NCBI GenBank assembly: GCA_014802535.1
Contig: JAAVCC010000009.1
Coordinates: 17,320-81,319, forward strand
Length of the DNA: 64,000 bases
Source of the DNA: Bacteroides sp.
GTDB lineage: Bacteria > Bacteroidota > Bacteroidia > Bacteroidales > Muribaculaceae
Direction: 5' to 3'
Part shown: one piece after another, positions 1 to 7,459 of the stretch
Numbering within the stretch: position 1 is the stretch's first letter
How the letters are laid out: each line of letters opens with the position of its first letter
Program-made: the position numbers and the translations under genes
Notes under the pieces: model-generated
What the model was told of the DNA's origin: nothing
The model's database searches: none
Seen by the model: the letters and a program-made list of their open reading frames with translations, nothing else

Positions 1-207
1 TTAAAATATATGTTTTTCTGTATTTTATATCTACCTATCTGTCCTATCGATTGTTATTCGGTTCAAGCCGAGGGTAAAAAGTATAGGTGTTATGGATACG
101 CAAAATGGAACATATTGGAAATAATAGGAATATACATGAAATGGTGGGGTGGACTGATGGGTATAATGTTTACAATCTATTCTATCGTTGGATTCTTCAT
201 CATATAA
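1..207 (+). CDS. 3' end of a small membrane protein (partial)
   Basis: The reading frame is open to the left edge of the window, so this is probably the C-terminal part of a gene that begins outside; an internal ATG lies at 10. The visible 69 codons have a cysteine-containing stretch (PICPIDCYSV), then a Tyr/Lys/Trp-rich segment, and end in a strongly hydrophobic helix followed by the stop. The pattern resembles small zinc-ribbon plus membrane-anchor proteins, but I do not recognise the family. The 166 bases that follow (208-373) are AT-rich and hold only a weak inverted repeat at 244-264. Confidence 0.4.
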   Translation, partial: LKYMFFCILYLPICPIDCYSVQAEGKKYRCYGYAKWNILEIIGIYMKWWGGLMGIMFTIYSIVGFFII

Positions 208-373
208 TAAATAGTAATGAAACTAAGTTTTATTTTGTTCTTTAGATTGAATTATATCCAATCTTAGGTTAATTAAACAACAGATTTATCAACATACATT
301 ATTTACCTTTTTAAGTCTTAAGGTATTTATAAATACACAACGAAATAATATAATTAACAAATATAATCAAGGT

Positions 374-958
374 ATGGAATCTATATATTTTTTACTTGGA
401 TTGATCGCAATAACTTGCTTCTTAATAAGAGTCGTGAGTAAAAAAGAACGTGAAGAAAATTGGGCTGAATATGAGGCACGACTAAACGCAAATGAGACAA
501 CATCAGATTCTTCCTCTATCGATGAAAACAAAAATGAGAGTTTTAATAAGCCTGATACACTTGGTTTAATGTTTAACTCTCTTCAACAATTTGGTTGTCA
601 GCCCACAGTAAAGAGCAAAGGTTCACTCTCTGTACAATATCAAGGCGTGAATTTTCAAATAGATTTCATAGGAATGTATGCCCGTGTATGGGAGCTTATG
701 TGGGCTAGCATAAAAGCAGATGACCCTGATTTACCGAAAATTCGAGAGGCTGTCAACACCGCAAACTTCAACAGCCTCCCCACAGTTGTTATAACAACTC
801 CTGACGAAGACGGATATATTGGATTGCATAGTCGTTGTTACCTAATGCTTCACCCTGCGAATCCTGATAATGCTCATTACGTTGAGGGCGTCCTTCTCAC
901 TTTTTTTTCTGTAAAAGAAGAAGTTCGCGAAAACTTTCAACAAATCAAAACTCAATAG
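374..958 (+). CDS. Hypothetical membrane-anchored protein
   Basis: A 194-residue protein with one N-terminal hydrophobic helix (about residues 4-20), a charged Ser/Asn/Glu-rich linker (about 25-60), and a compact mixed alpha/beta domain from about 65 to the end. That arrangement suggests a single-pass anchored soluble domain; the domain loosely recalls the YbjN/secretion-chaperone fold but I cannot assign it. A 23-codon ORF starts directly after its TAG stop, and that ORF's stop overlaps the next gene's start, so the three are probably cotranslated. The base composition is AT-rich like its neighbours up to 4140. Confidence 0.7.
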   Translation: MESIYFLLGLIAITCFLIRVVSKKEREENWAEYEARLNANETTSDSSSIDENKNESFNKPDTLGLMFNSLQQFGCQPTVKSKGSLSVQYQGVNFQIDFIGMYARVWELMWASIKADDPDLPKIREAVNTANFNSLPTVVITTPDEDGYIGLHSRCYLMLHPANPDNAHYVEGVLLTFFSVKEEVRENFQQIKTQ

Positions 959-1030
959 ATGGAGCAACAGAAGAATCGCCGCCCCGTTGGTTTCACAACA
1001 ACTCAAAAAGAAGAAGATCAACAACAATGA
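959..1030 (+). CDS. 23-residue small ORF coupled to both neighbours
   Basis: An ATG follows the upstream TAG stop with no gap (TAGATG), and the TGA stop overlaps the next gene's ATG (ATGA at 1027-1030). The peptide is very polar: a basic start (MEQQKNRRP), a short Thr-rich middle and an acidic/Gln-rich tail (KEEDQQQ). It has no membrane helix or known motif. The perfect packing on both sides suggests either a real small protein or a translational-coupling leader for the membrane protein at 1027. Chance remains possible because the stretch is short. Confidence 0.4.
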   Translation: MEQQKNRRPVGFTTTQKEEDQQQ

Positions 1031-1788
1031 AAACAAGTTTCTATTTTGTACTTTATTTTTTTATCTATCCAATATTGGGTCAATTCAACAATAGTTTTAT
1101 CAATAATAATGCATTTGTTATTGCCTTAGCTATCGTGTGGGGGCTCTCTTGGCTCATTAATAAAATTATGCCTAAAACGTTGGTTTACGAGCGAGCAACT
1201 CAAGTATTTCCAATTCTTGAAGATGTATATACCGGCAATGTTGCGTCATTTAAAAAGAAACTTGCGCGAAGAGCATTTTTAGAGGTTATAACGGCAATCT
1301 ATTTTTCTATTACGACATTAGTTATCGCAATTGCTGTCGTAAAATTTGGTGTTAACGATTGGATTTCATTGGCCATATTTTTATTCTTTACAATCGCCAC
1401 AGTTTCAAGAAGTTCCATTCTTCTAAAAGCCACCACGCAACTCAAAGGAAACCCGACTCCGGAACAATGTATGGAAATCGTTGATGAGACATACAAACTG
1501 GATTATAATTCATATTTTGAGATGCGCAGTATGGCAGCTTATGATGAGATTTTTCCTTCAAAACCCACTTTCTTCAAGGTATTCATAATATTCTCTATCA
1601 TTATTGCTATTATAGTCGCATTTTTTGGTCTTTATTTATGTATCATTGACGGTTTTGTGCTTTTGACATTTCAAACATTAGAAATACCTGATGAAGAATT
1701 AGCGTTTGCCGGAATGTATTTTCTGTATGGTACATTAGCTGCATACTATGGTATAAAAGATATTATCAGCTGTATTCGTTCATATTAA
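1027..1788 (+). CDS. Hypothetical multi-pass membrane protein
   Basis: A 253-residue protein with about six hydrophobic segments: roughly 3-20 and 27-45 at the N terminus, two close together at about 90-135, and two at about 185-215 and 225-248. The loop at about 50-85 is charged and rich in Lys/Arg. I do not recognise a family or catalytic motif. The start overlaps the stop of the 23-codon ORF upstream, and a lipoprotein gene follows 30 bp later, so it belongs to the small AT-rich gene group of unknown function. Confidence 0.7.
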   Translation: MKTSFYFVLYFFIYPILGQFNNSFINNNAFVIALAIVWGLSWLINKIMPKTLVYERATQVFPILEDVYTGNVASFKKKLARRAFLEVITAIYFSITTLVIAIAVVKFGVNDWISLAIFLFFTIATVSRSSILLKATTQLKGNPTPEQCMEIVDETYKLDYNSYFEMRSMAAYDEIFPSKPTFFKVFIIFSIIIAIIVAFFGLYLCIIDGFVLLTFQTLEIPDEELAFAGMYFLYGTLAAYYGIKDIISCIRSY

Positions 1789-1818
1789 TTTAACTTCTCT
1801 TGATTTTTCAATTATCCC

Positions 1819-2922
1819 ATGATGAAGTATATTCGATTCTTTCTAATAGCATCCTCGCTTATCTTACTTATCTCTTGCGGTCAGAATAAAGTTGACAGTG
1901 GGCAAGTAAATACTTTGTTATCTTTCCCTTACCAGTCTTATTTTGAGAATATGGGAGAAGATGAGTATTTCCTTACAATTGGTAATGATGGTAATGGCTT
2001 CAACGCTATCTCTCACAATATTGCCTATCCTGAATTGCCCGATTCATTGACTCTGAGTCATTATGCCGATTCTCTATTACAATTTTATAATATAATTCTT
2101 GCTTACAATACCATGGCTTACGATGTAGGCACTGCCGAAAGATATATGGAAACATCCGATTTTGTATTAGACCAAGCCAATGCGTTAGATTCTATAAATC
2201 TATCTGGTATTCATATTTCTGAAATAAAAGACTTGATACGTATTATCTGCCAAAAAGGTGCCACGACAATTCGCAGAGGCGAAAAGCCGAATGATCAGGA
2301 TGTGCCGGAAATCCGGCAATTCTATGATGCGTTTAATAATTTCTCAGATCCATTGTATGATGCTCATCTCAATGAAAAAGAATTTAATCCTGTTGATATT
2401 CTTCCTAACTATGAGGAAATTCACACTAAAGCACTTACCGATACTACCTCATTTAGATATGAATTGTTAGAAATGGTTCTTTCTGAGACTGATTTTCAGA
2501 AGCAGTGCGTTTTAGCACGTGAATTAGCCTATGCCAACTATAATAGTCCAAACAGAGATGACAAAGAAATCGTGACAGTGTTGGATAATTTATTAAGAAC
2601 TGGTAAATATTCTCCATTATTAGGTGAATTATGGAGAATGTGGCGTTCCATGCTACAAATTGGCATACTTGGTAGTGGTAGTAATGATAGTGCAATGTAT
2701 AACCTTTTTTATAATCAAATGAAAAATAGAATAGCGTTATTATATATTGCCCATATGAAAACACATGATCACGACAATCTTGCTTTCAAAGAATTTGTTC
2801 GTATGGCGATGACTCATAATATTGTTCGTAACAGTCCATGCTATATAGGAAACAATGCGTACTTAGAAGAAATGGAACTTTTTTATTCAGTATTTAATCC
2901 TGACAATAATGAAAATAATTAA
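1819..2922 (+). CDS. Hypothetical lipoprotein
   Basis: A 367-residue protein with a signal peptide ending in a lipobox (LILLISC, Cys at residue 20), so it is expected to be a lipid-anchored envelope protein. The mature part is mostly helical and rich in Tyr, Asn and acidic residues; no catalytic motif or repeat is evident. It follows the membrane protein at 1027 by 30 bp on the same strand and may share its transcript. Function unknown. Confidence 0.7.
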   Translation: MMKYIRFFLIASSLILLISCGQNKVDSGQVNTLLSFPYQSYFENMGEDEYFLTIGNDGNGFNAISHNIAYPELPDSLTLSHYADSLLQFYNIILAYNTMAYDVGTAERYMETSDFVLDQANALDSINLSGIHISEIKDLIRIICQKGATTIRRGEKPNDQDVPEIRQFYDAFNNFSDPLYDAHLNEKEFNPVDILPNYEEIHTKALTDTTSFRYELLEMVLSETDFQKQCVLARELAYANYNSPNRDDKEIVTVLDNLLRTGKYSPLLGELWRMWRSMLQIGILGSGSNDSAMYNLFYNQMKNRIALLYIAHMKTHDHDNLAFKEFVRMAMTHNIVRNSPCYIGNNAYLEEMELFYSVFNPDNNENN

Positions 2923-2957
2923 TTCAAGATGTAATTAGAAAAATAAAAAAGAATTAA

Positions 2958-2965
2958 TAAATTTG
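2958..2965 (+). promoter_or_regulatory. Candidate Bacteroidota -7 element
   Basis: TAAATTTG matches the Bacteroidota -7 consensus TAnnTTTG and lies 37 bp before the ATG at 3003. No clear TTG sits at the expected -33 spacing, so support is partial. Confidence 0.35.
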
Positions 2966-3002
2966 TGATAATAAATTATAGACTTATCTAAAAACAACGA
3001 GA

Positions 3003-3629
3003 ATGCGTAAAATCTTCATTTGGTGCTTCGTAATAATAGTAGCTCTCATATCTATTGCTGCAATTTGTGATATTATTGTCAGTAAGAATGCCAGTGGCAA
3101 GACTTTTGATAGCGTTGAAAGTATTCCACATCGCAAGGTTGGTTTAATTCTTGGCACTTCACCTATTTCAACATGGAACGGGCGTAGGAACTATTATTTT
3201 GACCATCGGATTAAAGCCGGTGCTGATTTATATAAAGCCGGCAAGGTTGACTGGCTTGTCGTCAGTGGCGGAGACTATCGCAATACTGAAAATGGATATG
3301 ATGAGCCTGTGGCAATGCGCGATTCCTTGATGAAACAAGGCGTTGATTCCACTCGGATTATTCTTGACTATGACGGTACGCGTACACTTAATTCTATCGC
3401 AAAAATGCGTGATGTGTATTGTCAGGACTCGATAACTATTATTTCTCAGGAATATCATAATGAACGAGCCTTGTATCAGGCAAAACACCTTGGCATTGAT
3501 GCAATTGCATTTAACGCAAAAACTCCCGGACGACGAACTTCATGGCTACGCAACCGAGGTCGTGAAGTTTTGGCTCGTGTGAAATTGTTTATTGACATCG
3601 CTCTCGGACTTCATCCCGATATTAAATAG
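3003..3629 (+). CDS. SanA/YdcF-like DUF218 domain protein
   Basis: A 208-residue protein with an N-terminal membrane helix (about residues 5-24) and a DUF218 domain (about 45-190). The family signature is visible: a nucleotide-type loop near VGLILGTSP, a Gly-rich turn at LVVSGGDYR, the conserved DYDGTRTLNS segment, then YHNERALYQAKHLGIDA. This is closest to the SanA/YcfA branch linked to envelope barrier function (vancomycin exclusion in enterics). The biochemical activity of the family is poorly defined, so the call is to family only. Probably its own transcript, with a candidate -7 box at 2958. Confidence 0.85.
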   Translation: MRKIFIWCFVIIVALISIAAICDIIVSKNASGKTFDSVESIPHRKVGLILGTSPISTWNGRRNYYFDHRIKAGADLYKAGKVDWLVVSGGDYRNTENGYDEPVAMRDSLMKQGVDSTRIILDYDGTRTLNSIAKMRDVYCQDSITIISQEYHNERALYQAKHLGIDAIAFNAKTPGRRTSWLRNRGREVLARVKLFIDIALGLHPDIK

Positions 3630-3685
3630 TTTATTTCAAAAGATTTTCTCTCTATGGGATTAAATCTATATTTAGAAAAAAGCCG

Positions 3686-4129
3686 ATGAATATCATCTTT
3701 CTTGATTTTGATGGAGTATTAATACCATTTGACTCAAATGATGGTAAAGATTATTTCGCATTAAAATTCAATCAGAGTTGTGTTGATTGTCTCAGTGAAA
3801 TTATTTCTGCAACCAAATCTAAAATTGTGATAACAAGCTCGTGGGCTAATCACTTTTCTATATTTTTATTGAAAATTATGTGGAAATATCGAAATATGCC
3901 CGGGCCGATTATTGGAAAGATACGAAATAATAGTTATGATCGAAGTCAAAAAATAGATACATGGTTGAAAAAGCATACAGTCACTAACTATATCATAATA
4001 GATGATATGGCCCCGAGTCAGTTTGAAGAACATCACCAAAAGCACTTAGTTCACACAAATACACGGATTGGGCTAACGAAAAACGAAGTTAAATTAGCTA
4101 TCAAACTACTTTTGCCTATCGCTCAATAA
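3686..4129 (+). CDS. HAD-like hydrolase domain protein
   Basis: A 147-residue protein that begins with the HAD motif I (IIFLDFDGVLIP, Asp7 and Asp9), followed by a motif II-like KIVITSSW at about 45-53 and a late acidic pair (IIIDDMAP) typical of motif IV. It is short, with little cap domain, and resembles the stand-alone HAD domains related to Swiss-army-knife RNA repair proteins. The substrate is unknown; phosphatase activity is inferred from the motif only. It is the last gene before the tRNA-Ser region, at 57 bp after the DUF218 gene. Confidence 0.75.
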   Translation: MNIIFLDFDGVLIPFDSNDGKDYFALKFNQSCVDCLSEIISATKSKIVITSSWANHFSIFLLKIMWKYRNMPGPIIGKIRNNSYDRSQKIDTWLKKHTVTNYIIIDDMAPSQFEEHHQKHLVHTNTRIGLTKNEVKLAIKLLLPIAQ

Positions 4130-4169
4130 ATAATCCTTATTTATATCAAAATAATGATATTTTTTGTTG

Positions 4170-4184
4170 GCGCAAAGACAGGGA
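4170..4184 (+). repeat. Imperfect copy of the tRNA-Ser 3' end
   Basis: This 15-mer matches 4286-4300 at 14 of 15 positions, in the same orientation. The 4286-4300 copy is the 3' end of tRNA-Ser (T-arm and acceptor) plus its first flanking base. A second copy of a tRNA 3' end on the outer side is what an integration event at the tRNA leaves behind, but no integrase is visible in the window. Confidence 0.5.
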
Positions 4185-4239
4185 GTCTTTTTAAAAAAAG
4201 CGCTACGCGGTAACGAACCCTTAGGGTTCTCATCCCTGT
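4178..4239 (-). other. Structured inverted-repeat element beside tRNA-Ser
   Basis: An outer 7-bp stem (4178-4184 with 4233-4239) encloses a perfect 7-bp hairpin with a one-base centre (4215-4221 with 4223-4229), plus a GC-rich GCGCTACGCG segment. It lies just beyond the tRNA terminator on the same strand. I do not recognise a known RNA family. It could be a remnant of a tRNA-like or att-associated sequence. Confidence 0.35.
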
Positions 4240-4250
4240 TGTACAAAAAA

Positions 4251-4281
4251 CGAGATTGTTAGCACAAAGGCTACAATCTCG
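4251..4281 (-). terminator. Rho-independent terminator of tRNA-Ser
   Basis: Read on the minus strand, a 9-bp stem (CGAGATTGT/ACAATCTCG) extended by AGC/GCT with one bulge is followed directly by six T residues (4245-4250). It begins 6 bp after the tRNA 3' end. Confidence 0.85.
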
Positions 4282-4286
4282 TTTTG

Positions 4287-4373
4287 CGGAAAGACAGGGA
4301 TTCGAACCCTGGGTACCCGTAAGGGTACAACGGTTTTCGAGACCGTCCCGATCGACCACTCCGGCATCTTTCC
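4287..4373 (-). tRNA. tRNA-Ser (anticodon CGA)
   Basis: An 87-nt class II tRNA. The acceptor stem is GGAAAGA/TCTTTCC with discriminator G. The anticodon stem ACGGT/ACCGT encloses the 7-base loop CTCGAAA, giving anticodon CGA (4337-4339). A long variable arm (TACCCTTACGGGTA) and a T-arm with TTCGAAT are present, all as expected for serine. The terminal CCA is not encoded. A -7 promoter element lies just upstream and a strong terminator just downstream, so it is a single-gene transcript. Confidence 0.95.
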
Positions 4374-4388
4374 TCGGTTTTTATGATG

Positions 4389-4396
4389 CAAAGGTA
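4389..4396 (-). promoter_or_regulatory. -7 element for tRNA-Ser
   Basis: Minus strand TACCTTTG matches TAnnTTTG exactly and lies 15 bp upstream of the tRNA 5' end, a natural spacing for a tRNA start site. A TTG is found upstream, but slightly closer than the usual -33 spacing. Confidence 0.6.
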
Positions 4397-4534
4397 GCTA
4401 TTTTTTTTATATCAAATATATTTTTACAAAAAAATTTGGGGAATCTTTAGATAGAAAAAATTTGAATTTTATTCAAAATGAAATTTTTTATTCACAATTT
4501 TTGCCGTATTTATGTCTATTTCATTTATTTTGCT

Positions 4535-4542
4535 TACCTTTG
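4535..4542 (+). promoter_or_regulatory. -7 element for the kinase-like gene
   Basis: TACCTTTG matches the TAnnTTTG consensus. It lies 92 bp before the ATG at 4635, leaving an AT-rich leader of about 85 nt. The rest of the 261-base gap between the tRNA and this gene is AT-rich with no further feature seen. Confidence 0.5.
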
Positions 4543-4634
4543 TAGTCGAAAAATAATTTTAAGTCTATTATTGTCATAAATTCTTTTGTTTTTATGACAA
4601 ATTTGCATCTTATTTTATTAATATTATCTCTAAA

Positions 4635-6134
4635 ATGAAACGTTTATTTACACTCATTATAATTGCAATCTCTTTTGTATCGTCTTTTGCTCAATCAACC
4701 GGTAACGATTATCTGAAAAAAGCCGAGGAAGCTCTCTCAGCCAAAGAATATATCAAAGCACGATACTTATATTTGAAAGCATACCAAGCATTTGCCGCAA
4801 ATTCAAATATTGATGCTGCAATACCTTGTGCAGTAAACGTTGCCGCGCTATACCACCGCGAAAATTATTACAGCAATGGTTTTGAAGTTCTTTACACTGC
4901 CGAGCGTTTCCTTAACGACCAAGAAGAAACTAAAGGTATCAAGAAACCCGAACTTCACTACAATATCGATCGCGAGCGTCAACGCATGTATCTAAAAATG
5001 CGTAATAACGATCGTGCGTCTGATCAACTTACAAAAATGCAAAATTGGGCTCAACAGGCAAACGACAGTACGCTCACCGTTGACCTGCTTTCGTCATCTG
5101 CTCAATATTATTATATGCTCGGTATGACCGACAAAGGTGATGCTGCCGTTAACAGCCTCGTTGCATTTTACAAAGAAAACAGCGATCTTGACAAGGCCGA
5201 TGAATGTTACAAAGGGCTCATCTCGATGGCAAACACAACCGGCAACGCCCGTTTGATTTCTCGCGTATATGACAAATACATTTCTTGGAACGATTCAATA
5301 GCCCAGGCTAAAGTTGATGAAAAAACCGCAGAACTGCGCGAACAACTTGACCAGGCAAATGAAGATATTGAAGACCGCGAAGATTCATTGACTACCAAAA
5401 CCGCAACAATTATCGGATTGTGTGCTTTGGCAGCAATCCTCGCCGGAGGTTTATTGATTGTTGCAATCCTTCTTCTTCGTTTCATGGCTCTCAGCCGTCG
5501 TCAGAAAAAACAGATCACAACACTTCAATCTCATAACGAACTTAAAACCCGCTTCATCTCAAATATCACAAGCCAGATGCAACCGACGCTTGACACTCTC
5601 CCGAAAAATCTTCCGGCTGTTCAAGCGCTCCACACTTTTGTCGGTCACATTCAAGAACTTTCTGACCTCGAATCATCACTTACTGACATTTACCCGACAG
5701 AGTCAACCGACGTTACAGCATTCTGTACTGACTTGACCGATAAGATGAAAGAAAATTTCAAACCCGACGTAAAATTGGTTGTTGATACTCCCAAAATTGA
5801 AGCACCTCTTAGCGTTGAGCCTTTGACTCACGTACTCAACCACCTTCTTTACAACTCGGCACTGCATACCGAATCGGGTGGCAAGATTTGTCTTGAAGTT
5901 AAAAAACGCGGACCTCACAATATTCAGTTTATCATTACCGATACAGGTTCGGGTATTGCTCCTGAAAAAATCGCTGATTTGTTTACGCCATTCTCGTCAG
6001 TTCGCGATTTGACTAAAGGTGACGGTCTCGGATTGCCTATATGCTCTCTCCTTGCAATCAAGATGAAAGGCAGTCTCAGACTTGATGAAACCTATACAAA
6101 CGGTACTCGTTTCATCCTCGAACTCAGACCTTGA
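4635..6134 (+). CDS. TPR sensor protein, histidine-kinase-like but lacking the phospho-acceptor His
   Basis: A 499-residue protein: signal peptide (1-19), periplasmic helical/TPR-like region (about 20-220), coiled coil (about 222-252), membrane helix (about 256-285), a dimerisation-like region, and a C-terminal HATPase domain (about 370-499). ATP-site motifs are present: N-box-like HLLYNSALH (403-411), DTGSGI (436-441), and GDGLGLPI (462-469). At the site where kinases read NISHE.RTPL, this protein reads NITSQMQPTL (310-319), so the acceptor His is replaced by Ser313. It may be a pseudokinase, a phosphatase-only sensor, or use another residue such as His300. No response regulator is adjacent. 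Confidence 0.85.
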   Translation: MKRLFTLIIIAISFVSSFAQSTGNDYLKKAEEALSAKEYIKARYLYLKAYQAFAANSNIDAAIPCAVNVAALYHRENYYSNGFEVLYTAERFLNDQEETKGIKKPELHYNIDRERQRMYLKMRNNDRASDQLTKMQNWAQQANDSTLTVDLLSSSAQYYYMLGMTDKGDAAVNSLVAFYKENSDLDKADECYKGLISMANTTGNARLISRVYDKYISWNDSIAQAKVDEKTAELREQLDQANEDIEDREDSLTTKTATIIGLCALAAILAGGLLIVAILLLRFMALSRRQKKQITTLQSHNELKTRFISNITSQMQPTLDTLPKNLPAVQALHTFVGHIQELSDLESSLTDIYPTESTDVTAFCTDLTDKMKENFKPDVKLVVDTPKIEAPLSVEPLTHVLNHLLYNSALHTESGGKICLEVKKRGPHNIQFIITDTGSGIAPEKIADLFTPFSSVRDLTKGDGLGLPICSLLAIKMKGSLRLDETYTNGTRFILELRP

Positions 6135-6161
6135 TACAAAATCAAATAATTATGATATACA

Positions 6162-6190
6162 AAAACAGGCGAGAAATTCTCGCCTGTTTT
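6162..6190. terminator. Bidirectional terminator
   Basis: A near-perfect palindrome (arms 6162-6175 and 6177-6190, core CAGGCGAGAA/TTCTCGCCTG) with A and T runs at both ends, placed between two convergent genes (ending at 6134 and 6210). Confidence 0.9.
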
Positions 6191-6209
6191 GTTTTTTAAC
6201 TTTATTGAT

Positions 6210-7028
6210 TTATTTGTTGAGTTTGCTATACTCGGCATCAGTAACCGGTTCAAGCCAAACATTTTCATTATCCTCTCCCGGAATTTCAAAAGCAAGGTGG
6301 GCAAACCATGAATCGGCGGCTGCACCATGCCAATGTTTCACATTAGCCGGAATATGAATTACAGTGCCGGGCAAAATTTCAACAGCCGGTTTTCCTTCTT
6401 CCTGATACCAGCCACGACCGGCAACACCGACCAACATCTGCCCTCCTCCATTTTTTGATTTGTGAATGTGCCAGTTGTTGCGACACCCGGGTTCAAAGGT
6501 TACATTGGCAAATGGAATCTGATCGGTTGAAATCATTGCCAAATAACTGTTACCAATAAAATATTTGGCGTATGCCGTGTTAGGATCTCCAATCGGGAAA
6601 ATCATTTCACGCTGAAAACGAGCCTTTTCATCATCACCTTTAATGTCGTCATTCCAAACATCTTTAGCGAGTCGAAAAGCAGCCCACGCTTTTGGCCATC
6701 CGGCATAAAATGCGATATGAGTTATAACTTCAGCTGCCTCGATACGAGAAAGTCCGTTTTTCTTTGCTTCTTGAAGATGATAAGTTAAAGAACTGTCGGT
6801 TATTCCTTGTGAAATCAAAGATGTGATTGTTACAAGACTACGATCACGAAGCGAAAGTAAATCATTGCGACTCCACACTTCTCCAAAAAGAACATCATCA
6901 TTTAATCGGGCAAACTCCGGTGCAAATTCCCCAAGAGCATCTCGCCCGGCTGTTTGTACAATTTTTTTTTGAGCCATAAGATTTAAAGTTACTGCCGATA
7001 AAATCAGCATGGTTAATAATTTTTTCAT
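6210..7028 (-). CDS. Exported carboxymuconolactone decarboxylase-like/cupin fusion protein
   Basis: A 272-residue protein with a signal peptide (1-19), an AhpD/CMD-like helical domain (about 30-130) and a C-terminal cupin domain (about 165-255). The cupin shows the metal-ligand pattern in WHIHKSKNGGGQ and the closing His in VKHWHG. The CMD half has the HIAFYAGWPKA segment but no CxxC redox pair, so peroxidase activity is unlikely. Fusions of this kind are common in Bacteroidota and usually annotated only by domain. It lies 35 bp after yolD on the same strand and could be cotranscribed. Confidence 0.85.
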   Translation of the reverse strand: MKKLLTMLILSAVTLNLMAQKKIVQTAGRDALGEFAPEFARLNDDVLFGEVWSRNDLLSLRDRSLVTITSLISQGITDSSLTYHLQEAKKNGLSRIEAAEVITHIAFYAGWPKAWAAFRLAKDVWNDDIKGDDEKARFQREMIFPIGDPNTAYAKYFIGNSYLAMISTDQIPFANVTFEPGCRNNWHIHKSKNGGGQMLVGVAGRGWYQEEGKPAVEILPGTVIHIPANVKHWHGAAADSWFAHLAFEIPGEDNENVWLEPVTDAEYSKLNK

Positions 7029-7063
7029 AAATGATTATTGGGTTGAAACATGTTTATATTTTA

Positions 7064-7459
7064 TTAAATATCAATTGTCAAAACATCATTAATCGGTATT
7101 TTGAGTCGATCGACCATAACAATTTCAGCCGTGAACTCATCAATTTTTTTTATATTTCCCGAGACTGTAAGATAGCATCCGCCTTTCTTTCGGGGATCAG
7201 GTCGGAAATATGTTATTGTTGCCAACATATTGTTTTCGATAGCATAGACCAAACGACGCGACAACTTTTCTTGTTCGTCGGCACTCAACTCTATTTTCTG
7301 ATCGGTTAATCGAGCGGTTTCGGCTATCGAATCGCCATAGCCTGTCAGAGCCGAAAACGGGGCAAACTGCGCCGCTCTACCCATCATAGACATTTGATGT
7401 CGCGATTCACTGACGTGATGCTCCATCTCGATTATATCATCATATTCTTCACTACTCAT
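7064..7459 (-). CDS. YolD-like protein
   Basis: A 131-residue protein from the chosen start. It contains the YolD signature (RGRAAQFAPFSAL-type segment, here GRAAQFAPFSALTGY) followed by a beta-rich half (ITYFRPDPRKKGGCYLTVSG). The start at 7459 is chosen because a good Shine-Dalgarno (GGAGGT) sits 4 bp upstream and because it overlaps the polymerase stop by 8 bp, typical of coupling. The longer frame to 7504 lacks such a site. In Firmicutes, YolD genes pair with Y-family polymerases (UvrX type), and here the pair is kept. Confidence 0.85.
   Translation of the reverse strand: MSSEEYDDIIEMEHHVSESRHQMSMMGRAAQFAPFSALTGYGDSIAETARLTDQKIELSADEQEKLSRRLVYAIENNMLATITYFRPDPRKKGGCYLTVSGNIKKIDEFTAEIVMVDRLKIPINDVLTIDI

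Noticed and set aside
4256..4450. ORF across the tRNA-Ser on the plus strand
   Set aside because: It is antisense to the tRNA and its terminator; its peptide is a shadow of these sequences.
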